A DNA stretch of 64,000 bases, from the IMG/VR virus record IMGVR_UViG_3300027973_000056, positions 1 through 64,000 of that record, one strand, 5' to 3'. The notes beneath the pieces are model-generated. The model did not search any database. It was not told the DNA's origin and saw nothing but the letters and a program-made list of their open reading frames with translations. Below, in pieces: positions 8,453-15,317 of the stretch; the first letter of the stretch is position 1, and each line of letters begins with the position of its first letter. The position numbers and the translations under genes are program-made. Source of the stretch: a virus.

Positions 8453-8617
8453 ACAATTAAAGGCGTTAGGTATATGTGAATTTGAATCGAGGTAGAACTT
8501 GACAAGGTAAACCATAAGACCTTAACGTATGGTGGTCAAACTATTGTAGTTGCCTGCAGCGACGAACGGAAGTGCACTCTCAGGGGGTACCCCAATAGTC
8601 CCTGACCACCTTTTTTT
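8453..8617 (+). ncRNA. structured non-coding RNA, about 165 nt, unidentified
   Basis: The stretch between the promoter and a T-run has no credible reading frame but strong pairing potential. GGTGGTC (8531-8537) pairs with GACCACC (8604-8610), followed by seven T. Inside it CTATTG pairs with CAATAG, and GGGGGTACCCC makes a further hairpin. Upstream, GGCGTTAGG can pair with CCTTAACG, and ACCATA with TATGGT. It does not match tmRNA, RNase P, SRP or tRNA patterns I know. A 6S-like regulator or a leader for the following PspC gene are possible alternatives. Confidence 0.65.
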
Positions 8618-8628
8618 ATTTTTAAACC

Positions 8629-8817
8629 ATGAAAAAACAATTATTAAGAAAAAGAGAATCCAGACTTGGAGGAGTTTGTGGAGGATTAGGAGAATATTTC
8701 AATATTGACAAAACTGTATTTCGTGCTCTTTTTTTAGTTGGTATTTTTACCCCTCTTCCCGCAATTTTTACATACCTTTTACTTTGGATTATAATTCCAA
8801 AAGAATCAAAATATTAA
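8629..8817 (+). CDS. PspC-domain membrane protein
   Basis: 62 residues. KKQLLRKRESRLGGVCGGLGEYFNIDKTVFR is not quoted in full elsewhere, but its core RLGGVCGGLGEYF is the PspC hallmark, followed by one hydrophobic helix (LFLVGIFTPLPAIFTYLLLWIIIP). PspC proteins sense envelope stress or stabilise the inner membrane. In a phage it might protect the membrane during late infection (inference). It lies 12 nt after the ncRNA terminator, so expression may depend on read-through. Confidence 0.85.
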   Translation: MKKQLLRKRESRLGGVCGGLGEYFNIDKTVFRALFLVGIFTPLPAIFTYLLLWIIIPKESKY

Positions 8818-8818
8818 T

Positions 8819-9214
8819 ATGAACAAAGTAATTAAGAACCCAACGCTATTTGTGGACATTGATGGTACTTTAGTTAAGTATAGAAAGTTTAGTGAACTTC
8901 AAGAATCAACAATAACACCAATTCAAGATGTTATTGATTACGTGAATAGTCATCACGATGCTGGGTCAGTTGTTGTAATTACAACGGCTCGTCCTGAGAG
9001 TTACAGACTATTTACTAAACAAGAACTTGAAAAACTGGATGTTAGATATAGCCAATTAATTATGGAAATGGGAAGAGGTACAAGAGTAATCTTGAATGAC
9101 GTTGACCCTGAAAATCCAGAACTACCGAGAGCAATTGGTATAAACTTAGAAAGAGATGGAGGATTGAAAGATATTGAAATCCCATCTTACATTAGTCCTT
9201 ATGAATCAAATTAA
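8819..9214 (+). CDS. HAD-superfamily phosphatase-like protein
   Basis: 131 residues. LFVDIDGTLVKY is HAD motif I (DxDGTL), VVVITTARPE is motif II, and VILNDVDPENP is a motif-IV-like acidic segment. It is a cap-less minimal HAD like many phage polynucleotide or nucleotide phosphatases. Substrate unknown. It overlaps the next gene by 14 nt (start at 9201), indicating coupling. Confidence 0.75.
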   Translation: MNKVIKNPTLFVDIDGTLVKYRKFSELQESTITPIQDVIDYVNSHHDAGSVVVITTARPESYRLFTKQELEKLDVRYSQLIMEMGRGTRVILNDVDPENPELPRAIGINLERDGGLKDIEIPSYISPYESN

Positions 9215-9524
9215 AGTATCTGCCAAAAGACACTTGGCAAAAACAGTTAGTTACAGAATAATCAGTACCGCAGTTGGTTTTTTAATTATGTGGTGGGCGA
9301 CAGGAAGTATAAAATTTGGAGCGGCCTTTGGAGTTGCCGAATTGATACTTAAACCAGTGATATATTATCTACACGAAAGATTTTGGTATAGACATATGAA
9401 ATATGGTTTAGTCGGAGTTAAACCTATTAAAAAAGTTAAAGATTTGAAAGAAGAACCTCAAATTGTAGAACAACCTGAAAAACCAAAAATTAAAAGACTT
9501 ACCTATACAAAGAAGGCCAACTAA
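9201..9524 (+). CDS. DUF2061 membrane protein
   Basis: 107 residues from MNQIKVSAKRHLAKTVSYR. The sequence KTVSYRIISTAVGFLIMWWATGS, then AFGVAELILKPVIYYLHERFWYR matches DUF2061 (two transmembrane helices ending in an HERxW motif). The C-terminal tail is Lys/Glu/Pro-rich and cytoplasmic. Function of the family is unknown; it is also found in bacterial sulphate-assimilation neighbourhoods. Confidence 0.8.
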   Translation: MNQIKVSAKRHLAKTVSYRIISTAVGFLIMWWATGSIKFGAAFGVAELILKPVIYYLHERFWYRHMKYGLVGVKPIKKVKDLKEEPQIVEQPEKPKIKRLTYTKKAN

Positions 9525-9541
9525 TAGTTGGTCTTTTTTTA
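9513..9541 (+). terminator. rho-independent terminator
   Basis: GGCCAAC/GTTGGTC stem, loop TAATA, followed by a run of T; it overlaps the stop codon of the DUF2061 gene. Confidence 0.8.
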
Positions 9542-9553
9542 TTTAAGTTATGA

Positions 9554-9560
9554 TATTTAT
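9554..9560 (+). promoter_or_regulatory. TATTTAT late-promoter-like motif
   Basis: TATTTAT ending 6 nt before the ATG at 9567. Confidence 0.6.
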
Positions 9561-9566
9561 TAATAC

Positions 9567-10862
9567 ATGAAAGTAAATAAAGACATATTATCGATATATG
9601 AAGAAATTCTAACTAACAATAAGAATATCTTAAGTGAATTAGAGTTGGTTCAACTCAATGACACAAATTATAGTAATTTAAAATACGATAACGACGGAAC
9701 TCAATCTGATTCAGTTAATAAACCGTTATTAGATGACATTGACGCAGCAGCAAAAGCTGCAGGTCTTACTGCAACAGTAACTACCGCAAGTACAGGACAT
9801 CCTGCAAACACTGTTACAGGAAACCCTAGTAGACATGGTCAACAAACTGCTGTTGATATTGCAATCTTAAATGGTATTGGTGCGGGAGGTGCTACTAATT
9901 CGGCTGACGGTAATTCAGAATTTAGGTCTCTTGGAAACAAACTATCTAAAGCCTTGGTTTCTATGGGTTATACATTAAACACTGAGTCAGGTAATAGTAA
10001 ATCCGTCCTATGGCAAACAAATACAGGTGGTAACCACTTCAACCATTTACACGTATCAAATAACTCAGGAGAGTCAGGAACTGCACCCACAGTGGATTCA
10101 AGCGCAAGTGACAAGGCATATTCAGACGCAACAAAAACTTCAACGACACCAAAAAGTTTAAATCCGTTTAATGCCTCAGGTGTTGAAAAAGATGATTTTT
10201 TAACAAACGTAGCAAAAGGATTAACAGGTCAAAAGGAAAGTATAGAAGAACAAAGAAATTTTGGTAAAGATATAAGTAATAGATATGGTAGAATTATAAT
10301 TCCAAAAGATTCTAATCCAAAAATTAAAAGCCCAATATCAGGGGTTATCTATAATAAAAGATATTCATCCAGTTGTGTAAATCAAATTACAATACTAAAC
10401 ACGGATAATCAAAAAATTTACATTCAATTTTGTGGAATAAGTTCTCCTAAAGTTAGGGACGGACAATCTATTTCGGTTGGAGATACATTAGGTAATACTG
10501 ATTCTGATGTTGAAGTAACAATGTATGATAGCTCATGGGGAAGAATTCCTATCGGTTCTGAAGGAGTTGACAAATACACTGAAAAGAAAAAAGATAATAG
10601 AGAAAAAGTTAATAAAAAAGACGATACAAGCAAATATTATACCGACCCATTAACCGCTATTGCTGCAGGTGTTCCTGGAAAAATTTTAGATAAAATATTT
10701 GGTGACAAATATGATGAAAAAACAGGAGAGAGGACCCAAAAAAGATGGGGAGGAGTTGCAGACAAAAAACCTGTTGACCCATGGTTATTAGACTTAATTA
10801 AAAGTCCATTTAAAAGTAAAAAAGTTAACGAGAATATTGAAAGAATTAAAAAGTTATTATAA
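9567..10862 (+). CDS. tagged peptidoglycan peptidase, M15-like plus degenerate M23-like domain
   Basis: 431 residues. The leader (MKVNKDILSIYEEIL... ILSE near residue 28) fits the shared tag. Residues about 50-165 resemble M15 carboxypeptidases: SRHGQQTAVDIAI matches SxHxxGxAxD and HFNHLHV supplies the last His. Residues about 235-325 (SPISGVIYNKR ... DGQSISVGDTLG) resemble an M23/LytM beta-fold, but the catalytic histidines are not evident, so this part may only bind. The C-terminus is basic. A tagged wall-cutting enzyme would suit local peptidoglycan opening at genome entry (inference). A bidirectional terminator follows. Confidence 0.7.
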   Translation: MKVNKDILSIYEEILTNNKNILSELELVQLNDTNYSNLKYDNDGTQSDSVNKPLLDDIDAAAKAAGLTATVTTASTGHPANTVTGNPSRHGQQTAVDIAILNGIGAGGATNSADGNSEFRSLGNKLSKALVSMGYTLNTESGNSKSVLWQTNTGGNHFNHLHVSNNSGESGTAPTVDSSASDKAYSDATKTSTTPKSLNPFNASGVEKDDFLTNVAKGLTGQKESIEEQRNFGKDISNRYGRIIIPKDSNPKIKSPISGVIYNKRYSSSCVNQITILNTDNQKIYIQFCGISSPKVRDGQSISVGDTLGNTDSDVEVTMYDSSWGRIPIGSEGVDKYTEKKKDNREKVNKKDDTSKYYTDPLTAIAAGVPGKILDKIFGDKYDEKTGERTQKRWGGVADKKPVDPWLLDLIKSPFKSKKVNENIERIKKLL

Positions 10863-10863
10863 T

Positions 10864-10896
10864 AAAAAACCCACCAATAGGTGGGTTTTATTTTTC
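10864..10896. terminator. bidirectional terminator
   Basis: AAACCCACC/GGTGGGTTT stem flanked by A-run and T-run; it separates the convergent genes ending at 10862 and 10910. Confidence 0.85.
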
Positions 10897-10909
10897 CAAT
10901 AGAATGTAA

Positions 10910-11092
10910 TTATTTTTTTTCTTCTACTGATGCAGGTGCTTCAGCCTTTACAGAATCTACAGCTACTGCCGCTGAATCTACTTTTACTGAATCTACCGCT
11001 ACTACAGTTGAGTCAGAGTTAACTTCAGTTGATTTTCCGTTACCACAAGAGGCCAATGCTACGATTGCAAAAATTGCTAATACTTTTTTCAT
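10910..11092 (-). CDS. small secreted lipoprotein
   Basis: 60 residues. MKKVLAIFAIVALASCGNG is a type II signal peptide with lipobox LASC, cleaved before Cys16. The mature part has three VDSVK-type repeats (VAVDSVKVDSAAVAVDSVK) and ends VEEKK. It resembles small Asp/Ser/Val-repeat lipoproteins common in flavobacteria, so it could be host-derived. Its role is unknown; surface exclusion is conceivable. A TATTTAT motif lies 37 nt upstream. Confidence 0.8.
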   Translation of the reverse strand: MKKVLAIFAIVALASCGNGKSTEVNSDSTVVAVDSVKVDSAAVAVDSVKAEAPASVEEKK

Positions 11093-11129
11093 GTTTTTTT
11101 TTCTTTTTTTGTTTATTAATTAATAGACT

Positions 11130-11136
11130 ATAAATA
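11130..11136 (-). promoter_or_regulatory. TATTTAT late-promoter-like motif
   Basis: Reverse-strand TATTTAT 37 nt before the lipoprotein ATG; the wider spacing makes it less certain. Confidence 0.35.
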
Positions 11137-11182
11137 TAAGAAGGTTAATGTATTATGTCAACTTTTCAAATATTTTTTTCTG

Positions 11183-11267
11183 CGGAAAGTGAGAGACTCG
11201 AACTCTCGCATCATTTGATTGATGTACGGTTTAGCAAACCGCTGCATTACCACTCTGCCAACTTTCC
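11183..11267 (-). tRNA. tRNA-Ser(GCT)
   Basis: Acceptor GGAAAGT/ACTTTCC, anticodon loop TTGCTAA, class II variable arm, T-loop TTCGAGT. CCA not encoded. Confidence 0.95.
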
Positions 11268-11273
11268 AATATT

Positions 11274-11609
11274 TTACAATAATTGTAAAAGATAATAAGA
11301 CAATTTATATCCCGCAAATGCCCCTAAGGCTGATGGTATTGGAAACACAATCATTCGTCCCAAATCTGTTACATATTTGGGACGGTTAACTATCTTACCC
11401 ATAAAAAAGTAATATGTTAGATAACCTAATAATACCGCAATATCCGCTCTTGTTGCAATAAACACAACAATAGTCGCACCAATAAACCCAAAAGTAAAAT
11501 TATCCCTAACTCCTTCCCAAATTTCTGAAGTAGTGGCATCTTTATACTCTTTTACAATTTTCTTAAACTTGGCTCTATTGCCAGTTTTCTTTTTAATTTC
11601 AGTTTCCAT
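11274..11609 (-). CDS. small membrane protein
   Basis: 111 residues from METEIKKKTGNR; a longer in-frame start would run into tRNA-Ile and is rejected. A basic N-terminus is followed by hydrophobic segments (FGFIGATIVVFIATR, AVLLGYLTYYFFMG, IPSALGAFAGYKLSYYLL), giving two or three membrane helices. No family recognised. It sits between two tRNA genes. Confidence 0.65.
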   Translation of the reverse strand: METEIKKKTGNRAKFKKIVKEYKDATTSEIWEGVRDNFTFGFIGATIVVFIATRADIAVLLGYLTYYFFMGKIVNRPKYVTDLGRMIVFPIPSALGAFAGYKLSYYLLQLL

Positions 11610-11612
11610 TGT

Positions 11613-11684
11613 TGGAATAGATGGACTCGAACCATCGACATTCACCGTATCAGGATGACGCTCTAACCAACTGAGCTATATTCC
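11613..11684 (-). tRNA. tRNA-Ile(GAT)
   Basis: Anticodon stem TCATC/GGTGA with loop CTGATAC, D-arm and T-loop TTCGAGT; one mismatch at the base of the acceptor stem. Confidence 0.93.
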
Positions 11685-11720
11685 ATTGTTGTTGGTACAA
11701 AGATACTAATTTTATTTTAT

Positions 11721-11755
11721 AAAAAAAATCCCCCTGACTTTTAATCAGAGGGATT
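11721..11755 (-). terminator. terminator of the 11779-12228 gene
   Basis: AATCCC...TGA/TCA...GGGATT stem followed on the minus strand by a T-run. Confidence 0.8.
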
Positions 11756-11778
11756 CAATATTAAATTTAAAAAATATA

Positions 11779-12228
11779 CTACTTTAAAAATCTTAATTTG
11801 TATATTGTTGAATAAATTAATTCTTGAACCGTATCTATTTGGTTTTGAATAAACGATTCTTTAACTCCTTTTCTTACTTTTTCAATCATGTAGTCTAATG
11901 ATTTAAAATAATTAATTACTTGGTCAACACTTTTATAATCCTCAGTTTTTGCTGAGTCATAATTTTTAACAAGGTCGTACTTACCTTGGTAACTTTCGAT
12001 AATACCGTCCACTAATTTGTCTATACCCTCATAATATCCTTGTAATGCTTTATGTTCTGAATATGATTTGGTTTGTAAATGAAAAATATGAACTTGAGTT
12101 TGAGAATGTAATAGTGTTGATACCATATTCTTAAATCCTGAGTTACTTTTAGTTTCAGACTTATTTTCCTGCTCATTCAAATGCATCACTTTGAATAGTT
12201 GTTCTTTTGTTAATGTTAATTTATCCAT
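11779..12228 (-). CDS. tagged helical hypothetical protein
   Basis: 149 residues. The leader MDKLTLTKEQLFKVMHLNEQ ends in the HLNE-Q form of the shared tag. The rest is helical with no signal peptide and no recognisable domain. TATTTAT lies 4 nt before the ATG and a terminator follows, so it is a single-gene transcript. A small virion-internal protein is the best guess (inference). Confidence 0.7.
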   Translation of the reverse strand: MDKLTLTKEQLFKVMHLNEQENKSETKSNSGFKNMVSTLLHSQTQVHIFHLQTKSYSEHKALQGYYEGIDKLVDGIIESYQGKYDLVKNYDSAKTEDYKSVDQVINYFKSLDYMIEKVRKGVKESFIQNQIDTVQELIYSTIYKLRFLK

Positions 12229-12232
12229 ACAG

Positions 12233-12239
12233 ATAAATA
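12233..12239 (-). promoter_or_regulatory. TATTTAT late-promoter-like motif
   Basis: Reverse-strand TATTTAT with 4 nt before the ATG at 12228. Confidence 0.6.
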
Positions 12240-12263
12240 GTCAACATATTCAAAAAATATTTG

Positions 12264-12335
12264 GGTCAACGGACGGTATCGAACCGTCTTCCCGAGCTCC
12301 ACAAACTCGTGCTTCACCTTAAAGCTTCAAAGACC
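12264..12335 (-). tRNA. tRNA-His(GTG)
   Basis: Anticodon loop TTGTGGA on a CGAGT/GCTCG stem; T-loop TTCGATA. The acceptor stem has two T-T mismatches, so it may be edited or degenerating. Confidence 0.82.
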
Positions 12336-12340
12336 ATATG

Positions 12341-12414
12341 TTGCGAGAGGCAGATTTGAACTGCCCACCTCAGGGTTATGAATCCTGCGCTCTCACCAAA
12401 TGAGCTACCTCGCA
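12341..12414 (-). tRNA. tRNA with CAT anticodon (Met or Ile2), copy 1
   Basis: Acceptor TGCGAGG/CTCGCA type, anticodon loop TTCATAA, T-loop TTCAAAT. Elongator Met, initiator or lysidine-modified Ile cannot be told apart here. Confidence 0.92.
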
Positions 12415-12419
12415 GTTTA

Positions 12420-12493
12420 GAGGTTCTATTAGGATTCGAACCTAAACTCCAAAATCCGTAGTTTTGTGTGCTATCCGTTACACCATAAAACCT
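12420..12493 (-). tRNA. tRNA-Arg(ACG)
   Basis: Perfect anticodon stem CAAAA/TTTTG with loop CTACGGA. The A34 requires deamination to inosine by host TadA to read all CGN expected codons. Confidence 0.93.
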
Positions 12494-12570
12494 TAGTCAC
12501 GGTCATTGTCCCATTTTACAACAAGCATCAAAATAACCCATAATAATAATAACCACATATTTTTTTCCAT
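12493..12570 (-). CDS. 25-aa membrane microprotein between tRNAs
   Basis: ATG at 12570, TAA at 12493-12495. The product MEKNMWLLLLWVILMLVVKW plus NDRD is a single hydrophobic helix with charged ends. The stop codon touches the first base of tRNA-Arg. Such a clean helix by chance is possible in AT-rich DNA, so confidence is modest. Confidence 0.4.
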   Translation of the reverse strand: MEKNMWLLLLWVILMLVVKWDNDRD

Positions 12571-12574
12571 TTTG

Positions 12575-12645
12575 TTATCCGACCTGGATTCGAACCAGAA
12601 ATGACAGTACCAAAAACTGTAGTGTTACCGTTACACCATCGGACA
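12575..12645 (-). tRNA. tRNA-Gln(TTG)
   Basis: Acceptor TGTCCGA/TCGGATA, anticodon stem ACAGT/ACTGT with loop TTTTGGT, T-loop TTCGAAT. Confidence 0.94.
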
Positions 12646-12650
12646 ATATG

Positions 12651-12724
12651 TGGACCAGATAGGAATCGAACCTATTACCTTCACATTATGAGTGTGCCGC
12701 TCTAACCGAATGAGCTACAAGTCC
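12651..12724 (-). tRNA. tRNA with CAT anticodon (Met or Ile2), copy 2
   Basis: Acceptor GGACTTG/CTGGTCC, anticodon loop CTCATAA, T-loop TTCGATT; distinct in sequence from the first CAT tRNA. Confidence 0.92.
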
Positions 12725-12817
12725 ATGAAGCTAAACATTGCTTTCAGGGTTGAAATGGCTCACAGATAAATCCGAATCACCACCTACTGATTTTACAGTA
12801 TCTTAGTTTAACTTTTG

Positions 12818-12899
12818 TGGGAGTAGCTGGACTCGAACCAACGAACTCGAAAGAGGGAAGATTTACAGTCTTCTGCCATTGCCACTAGGCGATACTCCC
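12818..12899 (-). tRNA. tRNA-Tyr(GTA)
   Basis: Acceptor GGGAGTA/TACTCCC, anticodon stem GAAGA/TCTTC with loop CTGTAAA, long variable arm. Confidence 0.95.
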
Positions 12900-13038
12900 A
12901 AAAATCAGGAAAGAGGAAGATGGTTCAGTGGACATCCTCTTTTACGATTGGCATTACTAATGGTAGTTTAAACTCCGACGATGTCTTATTCCAACCACTA
13001 CCAGGTATTTACATCATCATTCCCCAATCAACCTTTAG

Positions 13039-13111
13039 CACGCACGAAAGGGGTCGAACCTCTGACACATAGTTTTGGAGACTACTGCTCTACCATCTGA
13101 GCTACGCACGT
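13039..13111 (-). tRNA. tRNA-Trp(CCA)
   Basis: Acceptor ACGTGCG/CGTGCGT with G73, anticodon stem GTAGT/ACTAT with loop CTCCAAA. Confidence 0.93.
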
Positions 13112-13117
13112 GTTTAC

Positions 13118-13363
13118 TTAATTAATAAATTCTTCTGTGTTTATGTTATGTTCGTCTAATATTTCGTATATCTTTCCAAACACTAACTCTAAAGTTTCGT
13201 ACTTATCAACATCTTTACCTTCTAAAGACCACTCTAAAGACTTTTTAGTATTATGGGTAATTTCCCATAATGCCATAGCCATATCAAAAGACTTAACCGC
13301 TCTTTTATGAGCAATTACTTCATCTTGGTCATTTAAATCAAATTCTAATATTCCTTTTGCCAT
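13118..13363 (-). CDS. hypothetical helical protein, 81 aa
   Basis: MAKGILEFDLNDQDEVIAHK start, then AVKSFDMAMALWEITHNTKKSLEWSLEG. A mostly helical, acidic small protein; similar-looking 80-residue proteins occur in T4-like phages, but I cannot name a family. It lies between tRNA-Trp and tRNA-Cys and is probably co-transcribed with them. Confidence 0.7.
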   Translation of the reverse strand: MAKGILEFDLNDQDEVIAHKRAVKSFDMAMALWEITHNTKKSLEWSLEGKDVDKYETLELVFGKIYEILDEHNINTEEFIN

Positions 13364-13377
13364 AATATATATTTTTG

Positions 13378-13449
13378 AGGTCGATACAGGATTCGAACCT
13401 GTGTAAATAGTTTTGCAGACTACCGCCTAATCCACTCGGCCAATCGACC
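13378..13449 (-). tRNA. tRNA-Cys(GCA)
   Basis: Acceptor GGTCGAT/ATCGACC with T73 as in other Cys tRNAs; anticodon loop CTGCAAA. Confidence 0.95.
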
Positions 13450-13635
13450 ATTTAACGTTTCTTTAATTTTATATTTTTTACATCTTTTTTTAGGTATCTC
13501 AACATAATATGAACCAAATACAGAAATAAAAAGTCCAACATAGTTTTCTCCTTGTTCACTAACTTCTTGTAAAACGGTTCCTTCATATAAATGAGGAAAA
13601 ATATCCGCGCTATCTTTTTTTACAACTACTTTCAT
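13420..13635 (-). CDS. small protein whose 3' end lies inside tRNA-Cys
   Basis: 71 residues, MKVVVKKDSADIFPHLYEG..., a beta-rich small domain (YVGLFISVFGSYYVEIPKKRC). The last ten codons (ending LAEWIRR) and the TAG stop read through the 5' half of tRNA-Cys. tRNA processing would cut this mRNA, so either the protein is made from unprocessed transcripts or the overlap is regulatory. Family not recognised. Confidence 0.6.
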   Translation of the reverse strand: MKVVVKKDSADIFPHLYEGTVLQEVSEQGENYVGLFISVFGSYYVEIPKKRCKKYKIKETLNGRLAEWIRR

Positions 13636-13647
13636 TTTAATTTATTT

Positions 13648-13866
13648 TTAATGTGTTCCGTTTGTTAATGAAATCCCATGCCTTACTCCTGTAATGAAAT
13701 CTTCAATTTCTTCTTCGGTCATATTGTTATATCTCTTACCGACAGTATGTCCAATCTCATTACCACAATCACTTAAATCTCCTTCGTATATTGTTACATC
13801 TGATTTTCCTTTCAAAGATACAGAAATCCAAGATAAATCACTACTGTTAAATGTTCTTTTTTCCAT
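13648..13866 (-). CDS. hypothetical protein, 72 aa
   Basis: MEKRTFNSSDLSWISVSLKG ... MTEEEIEDFITGVRHGISL. Compact mixed alpha/beta composition, resembling KTSC-like small domains only loosely. It follows the 13872 gene by 5 nt on the same strand, so it is in an operon with it. Confidence 0.65.
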   Translation of the reverse strand: MEKRTFNSSDLSWISVSLKGKSDVTIYEGDLSDCGNEIGHTVGKRYNNMTEEEIEDFITGVRHGISLTNGTH

Positions 13867-13871
13867 ATTTT

Positions 13872-14495
13872 TTAATTTAATGAATTTGGGTAATACAATA
13901 ATGTCGGGTTCTTTTTTTGGATATCAACCTCGGGATATCTTTCCTTAAATTTCATCACATTAAAAGGTTGAGTTATAATATGGAACCCACTTCTTGTTTT
14001 AATAAAAGTCATTCCTTGTTCTTTTCCCGCCTCTTTCTGTAACTCGTTTATATATTCTCTCATTTTAATTTGACTTGGAGAATGGTTAAATCCATCAATG
14101 GATACATTATCAATATCAATAATCCATCTTTTCTCTTGAGTCTTTATCTGTCCCACAACCGAGTCAAATAACCCCTTTTGGTTCTGAACTCCATTCTTAA
14201 TTCTCTCAGCCAAACTTGCCAACATATCCAAAGACACATCTCTGTGATTTTGTTTCTGAACATGAATGTAAGCTCTTGCCTTGAACATCTCACATAATTG
14301 CATCACCTCATCATATCTCCTTTCCAAATGGTCAACTGATTCAATGCAATATGTTTTAATAGTTCTAACCGACTGATGGTTATCTCTTTCTCCTTCAGGT
14401 TGGTCTTTCTTACGTTTGAAAACATACAGCATATAGAAGTCACCCTTCTCCTCAAAGTTCAATAATGGTTTTATTATGTCTATATTGTTTATCAT
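13872..14495 (-). CDS. possible AEP-type primase-like protein
   Basis: 207 residues from MINNIDIIKPLL; the longer frame starts inside a tRNA-like element. WIIDIDN (about residue 125) looks like the hhhDhD motif, and TRSGFHIITQPFN (about 170) like the sGxH motif of archaeo-eukaryotic primase domains. The spacing fits, but the third acidic motif is not clear. Other nucleotidyltransferases or an unrelated fold remain possible. If correct it could prime phage DNA or act in repair. Confidence 0.6.
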   Translation of the reverse strand: MINNIDIIKPLLNFEEKGDFYMLYVFKRKKDQPEGERDNHQSVRTIKTYCIESVDHLERRYDEVMQLCEMFKARAYIHVQKQNHRDVSLDMLASLAERIKNGVQNQKGLFDSVVGQIKTQEKRWIIDIDNVSIDGFNHSPSQIKMREYINELQKEAGKEQGMTFIKTRSGFHIITQPFNVMKFKERYPEVDIQKKNPTLLYYPNSLN

Positions 14496-14510
14496 ATCAT
14501 TTTTTTTTGT

Positions 14511-14612
14511 TGTTAAGGTGGGATTCGAACCCACAACGTAGTCTCGTAAAGAGAATCATCACCGTTTCGACTTACCGAGCCCTGTGCTCGTTTACATATC
14601 TACTACTTAACT
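14511..14612 (-). ncRNA. tRNA-like element with non-canonical core
   Basis: Minus-strand RNA with 5' AGTTAAG pairing six of seven positions with 3' CTTAACA, and a consensus T-arm GTGGG-TTCGAAT-CCCAC. The 75 nt between do not form standard D and anticodon arms: instead CGAGC/GCTCG and TCTC/GAGA hairpins appear. It may be a decayed tRNA, an intron-bearing tRNA, or a tRNA mimic. Confidence 0.45.
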
Positions 14613-14955
14613 TCCTACCCCACTTCACCAGCTTAACGGACTGGCTGCCATATGGGAGTGGGGGTTTCCCGTTAATTCGGGACTCCGCGATGTTGCGGGA
14701 ATCGAACCCACTCGATGAACTACTTGTGATATGCACCAACCATTTGCTCCAATCCTAGTATTAAGGAGTGTTACCTACAAATCACCATCATTCAACCCTT
14801 TAACACCAAATTTGACTACTGACTGACTCCTTTCGAACTTTGAGGGTTTGTATCATTCAATATCAGTAGTCCAAGGCTGTAGGAGCTCATCTTTACACTT
14901 AGGCTCTTTGTCTTCTCATGTTGCAACATTTACGACCGTAGCGTCACCTTGTTTG
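14613..14955. other. 340-base non-coding gap in tRNA array with an isolated T-arm
   Basis: No credible gene. On the minus strand a T-arm-like GTGGG-TTCGATT-CCCGC (about 14692-14711) stands without an assignable acceptor 5' half nearby. Two short open frames on the plus strand run antisense through tRNA sequence and look spurious. An intron-containing or degraded tRNA is possible. Confidence 0.4.
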
Positions 14956-15028
14956 TGGTACGAGGTGGGTTCGAACCACCGACAACTTGTTCTTCAGACA
15001 AGCACTCTACCAACTGAGTTATCGCACC
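14956..15028 (-). tRNA. tRNA-Phe(GAA)
   Basis: Acceptor GGTGCGA/TCGTACC, anticodon stem CTTGT/ACAAG with loop CTGAAGA. Confidence 0.95.
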
Positions 15029-15100
15029 AAGTTTAAAGTTAAAGTCGCCCACACTTGTTCGGGGCGGGACCTTTCGGTCACCTTCGACATCCCCTCAACT

Positions 15101-15316
15101 TTAATTCACTTCAATATCTTCCAAAGGTACATCTTCTCCCTGAGTATGTTTATAAACTGTATTAAAAAACTCTCCTAACAATCTATAGTCCTCAGGAATC
15201 ATATGACAAAAATCAAATGCAGGAATTGCACCATGAATTTGACCTTGTACTACCTTATCAAACTTATCATCTGGTTTGTACTCAAACACAGTATGTCCTC
15301 TAAAAATATATTTCAT
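15101..15316 (-). CDS. hypothetical protein, 71 aa
   Basis: MKYIFRGHTVFEYKPDDKFD... ending DVPLEDIEVN. Acidic, soluble, no known motif. Its leader carries an unusual 23-nt periodic repeat whose last unit abuts the ATG, so expression may be controlled there. Confidence 0.65.
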   Translation of the reverse strand: MKYIFRGHTVFEYKPDDKFDKVVQGQIHGAIPAFDFCHMIPEDYRLLGEFFNTVYKHTQGEDVPLEDIEVN

Positions 15317-15317
15317 A

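Noticed and set aside
12725-13038. Extra tRNAs in the spacers at 12725-12817 and 12900-13038
   Set aside because: Short hairpins exist (AGAGGA/TCCTCT, GGTAGT/ACTACC), but no T-arm or acceptor pairing could be found.
14511-14612. A TAA-suppressor tRNA (loop CTTTACG read as anticodon TTA)
   Set aside because: The supposed anticodon stem is only 3 bp, base 37 is C, and TAA is the commonest genuine stop codon in this window.
14465-15178. Three plus-strand open frames over the tRNA array
   Set aside because: They run antisense through tRNA-Phe and the tRNA-like elements, with no supporting motif.
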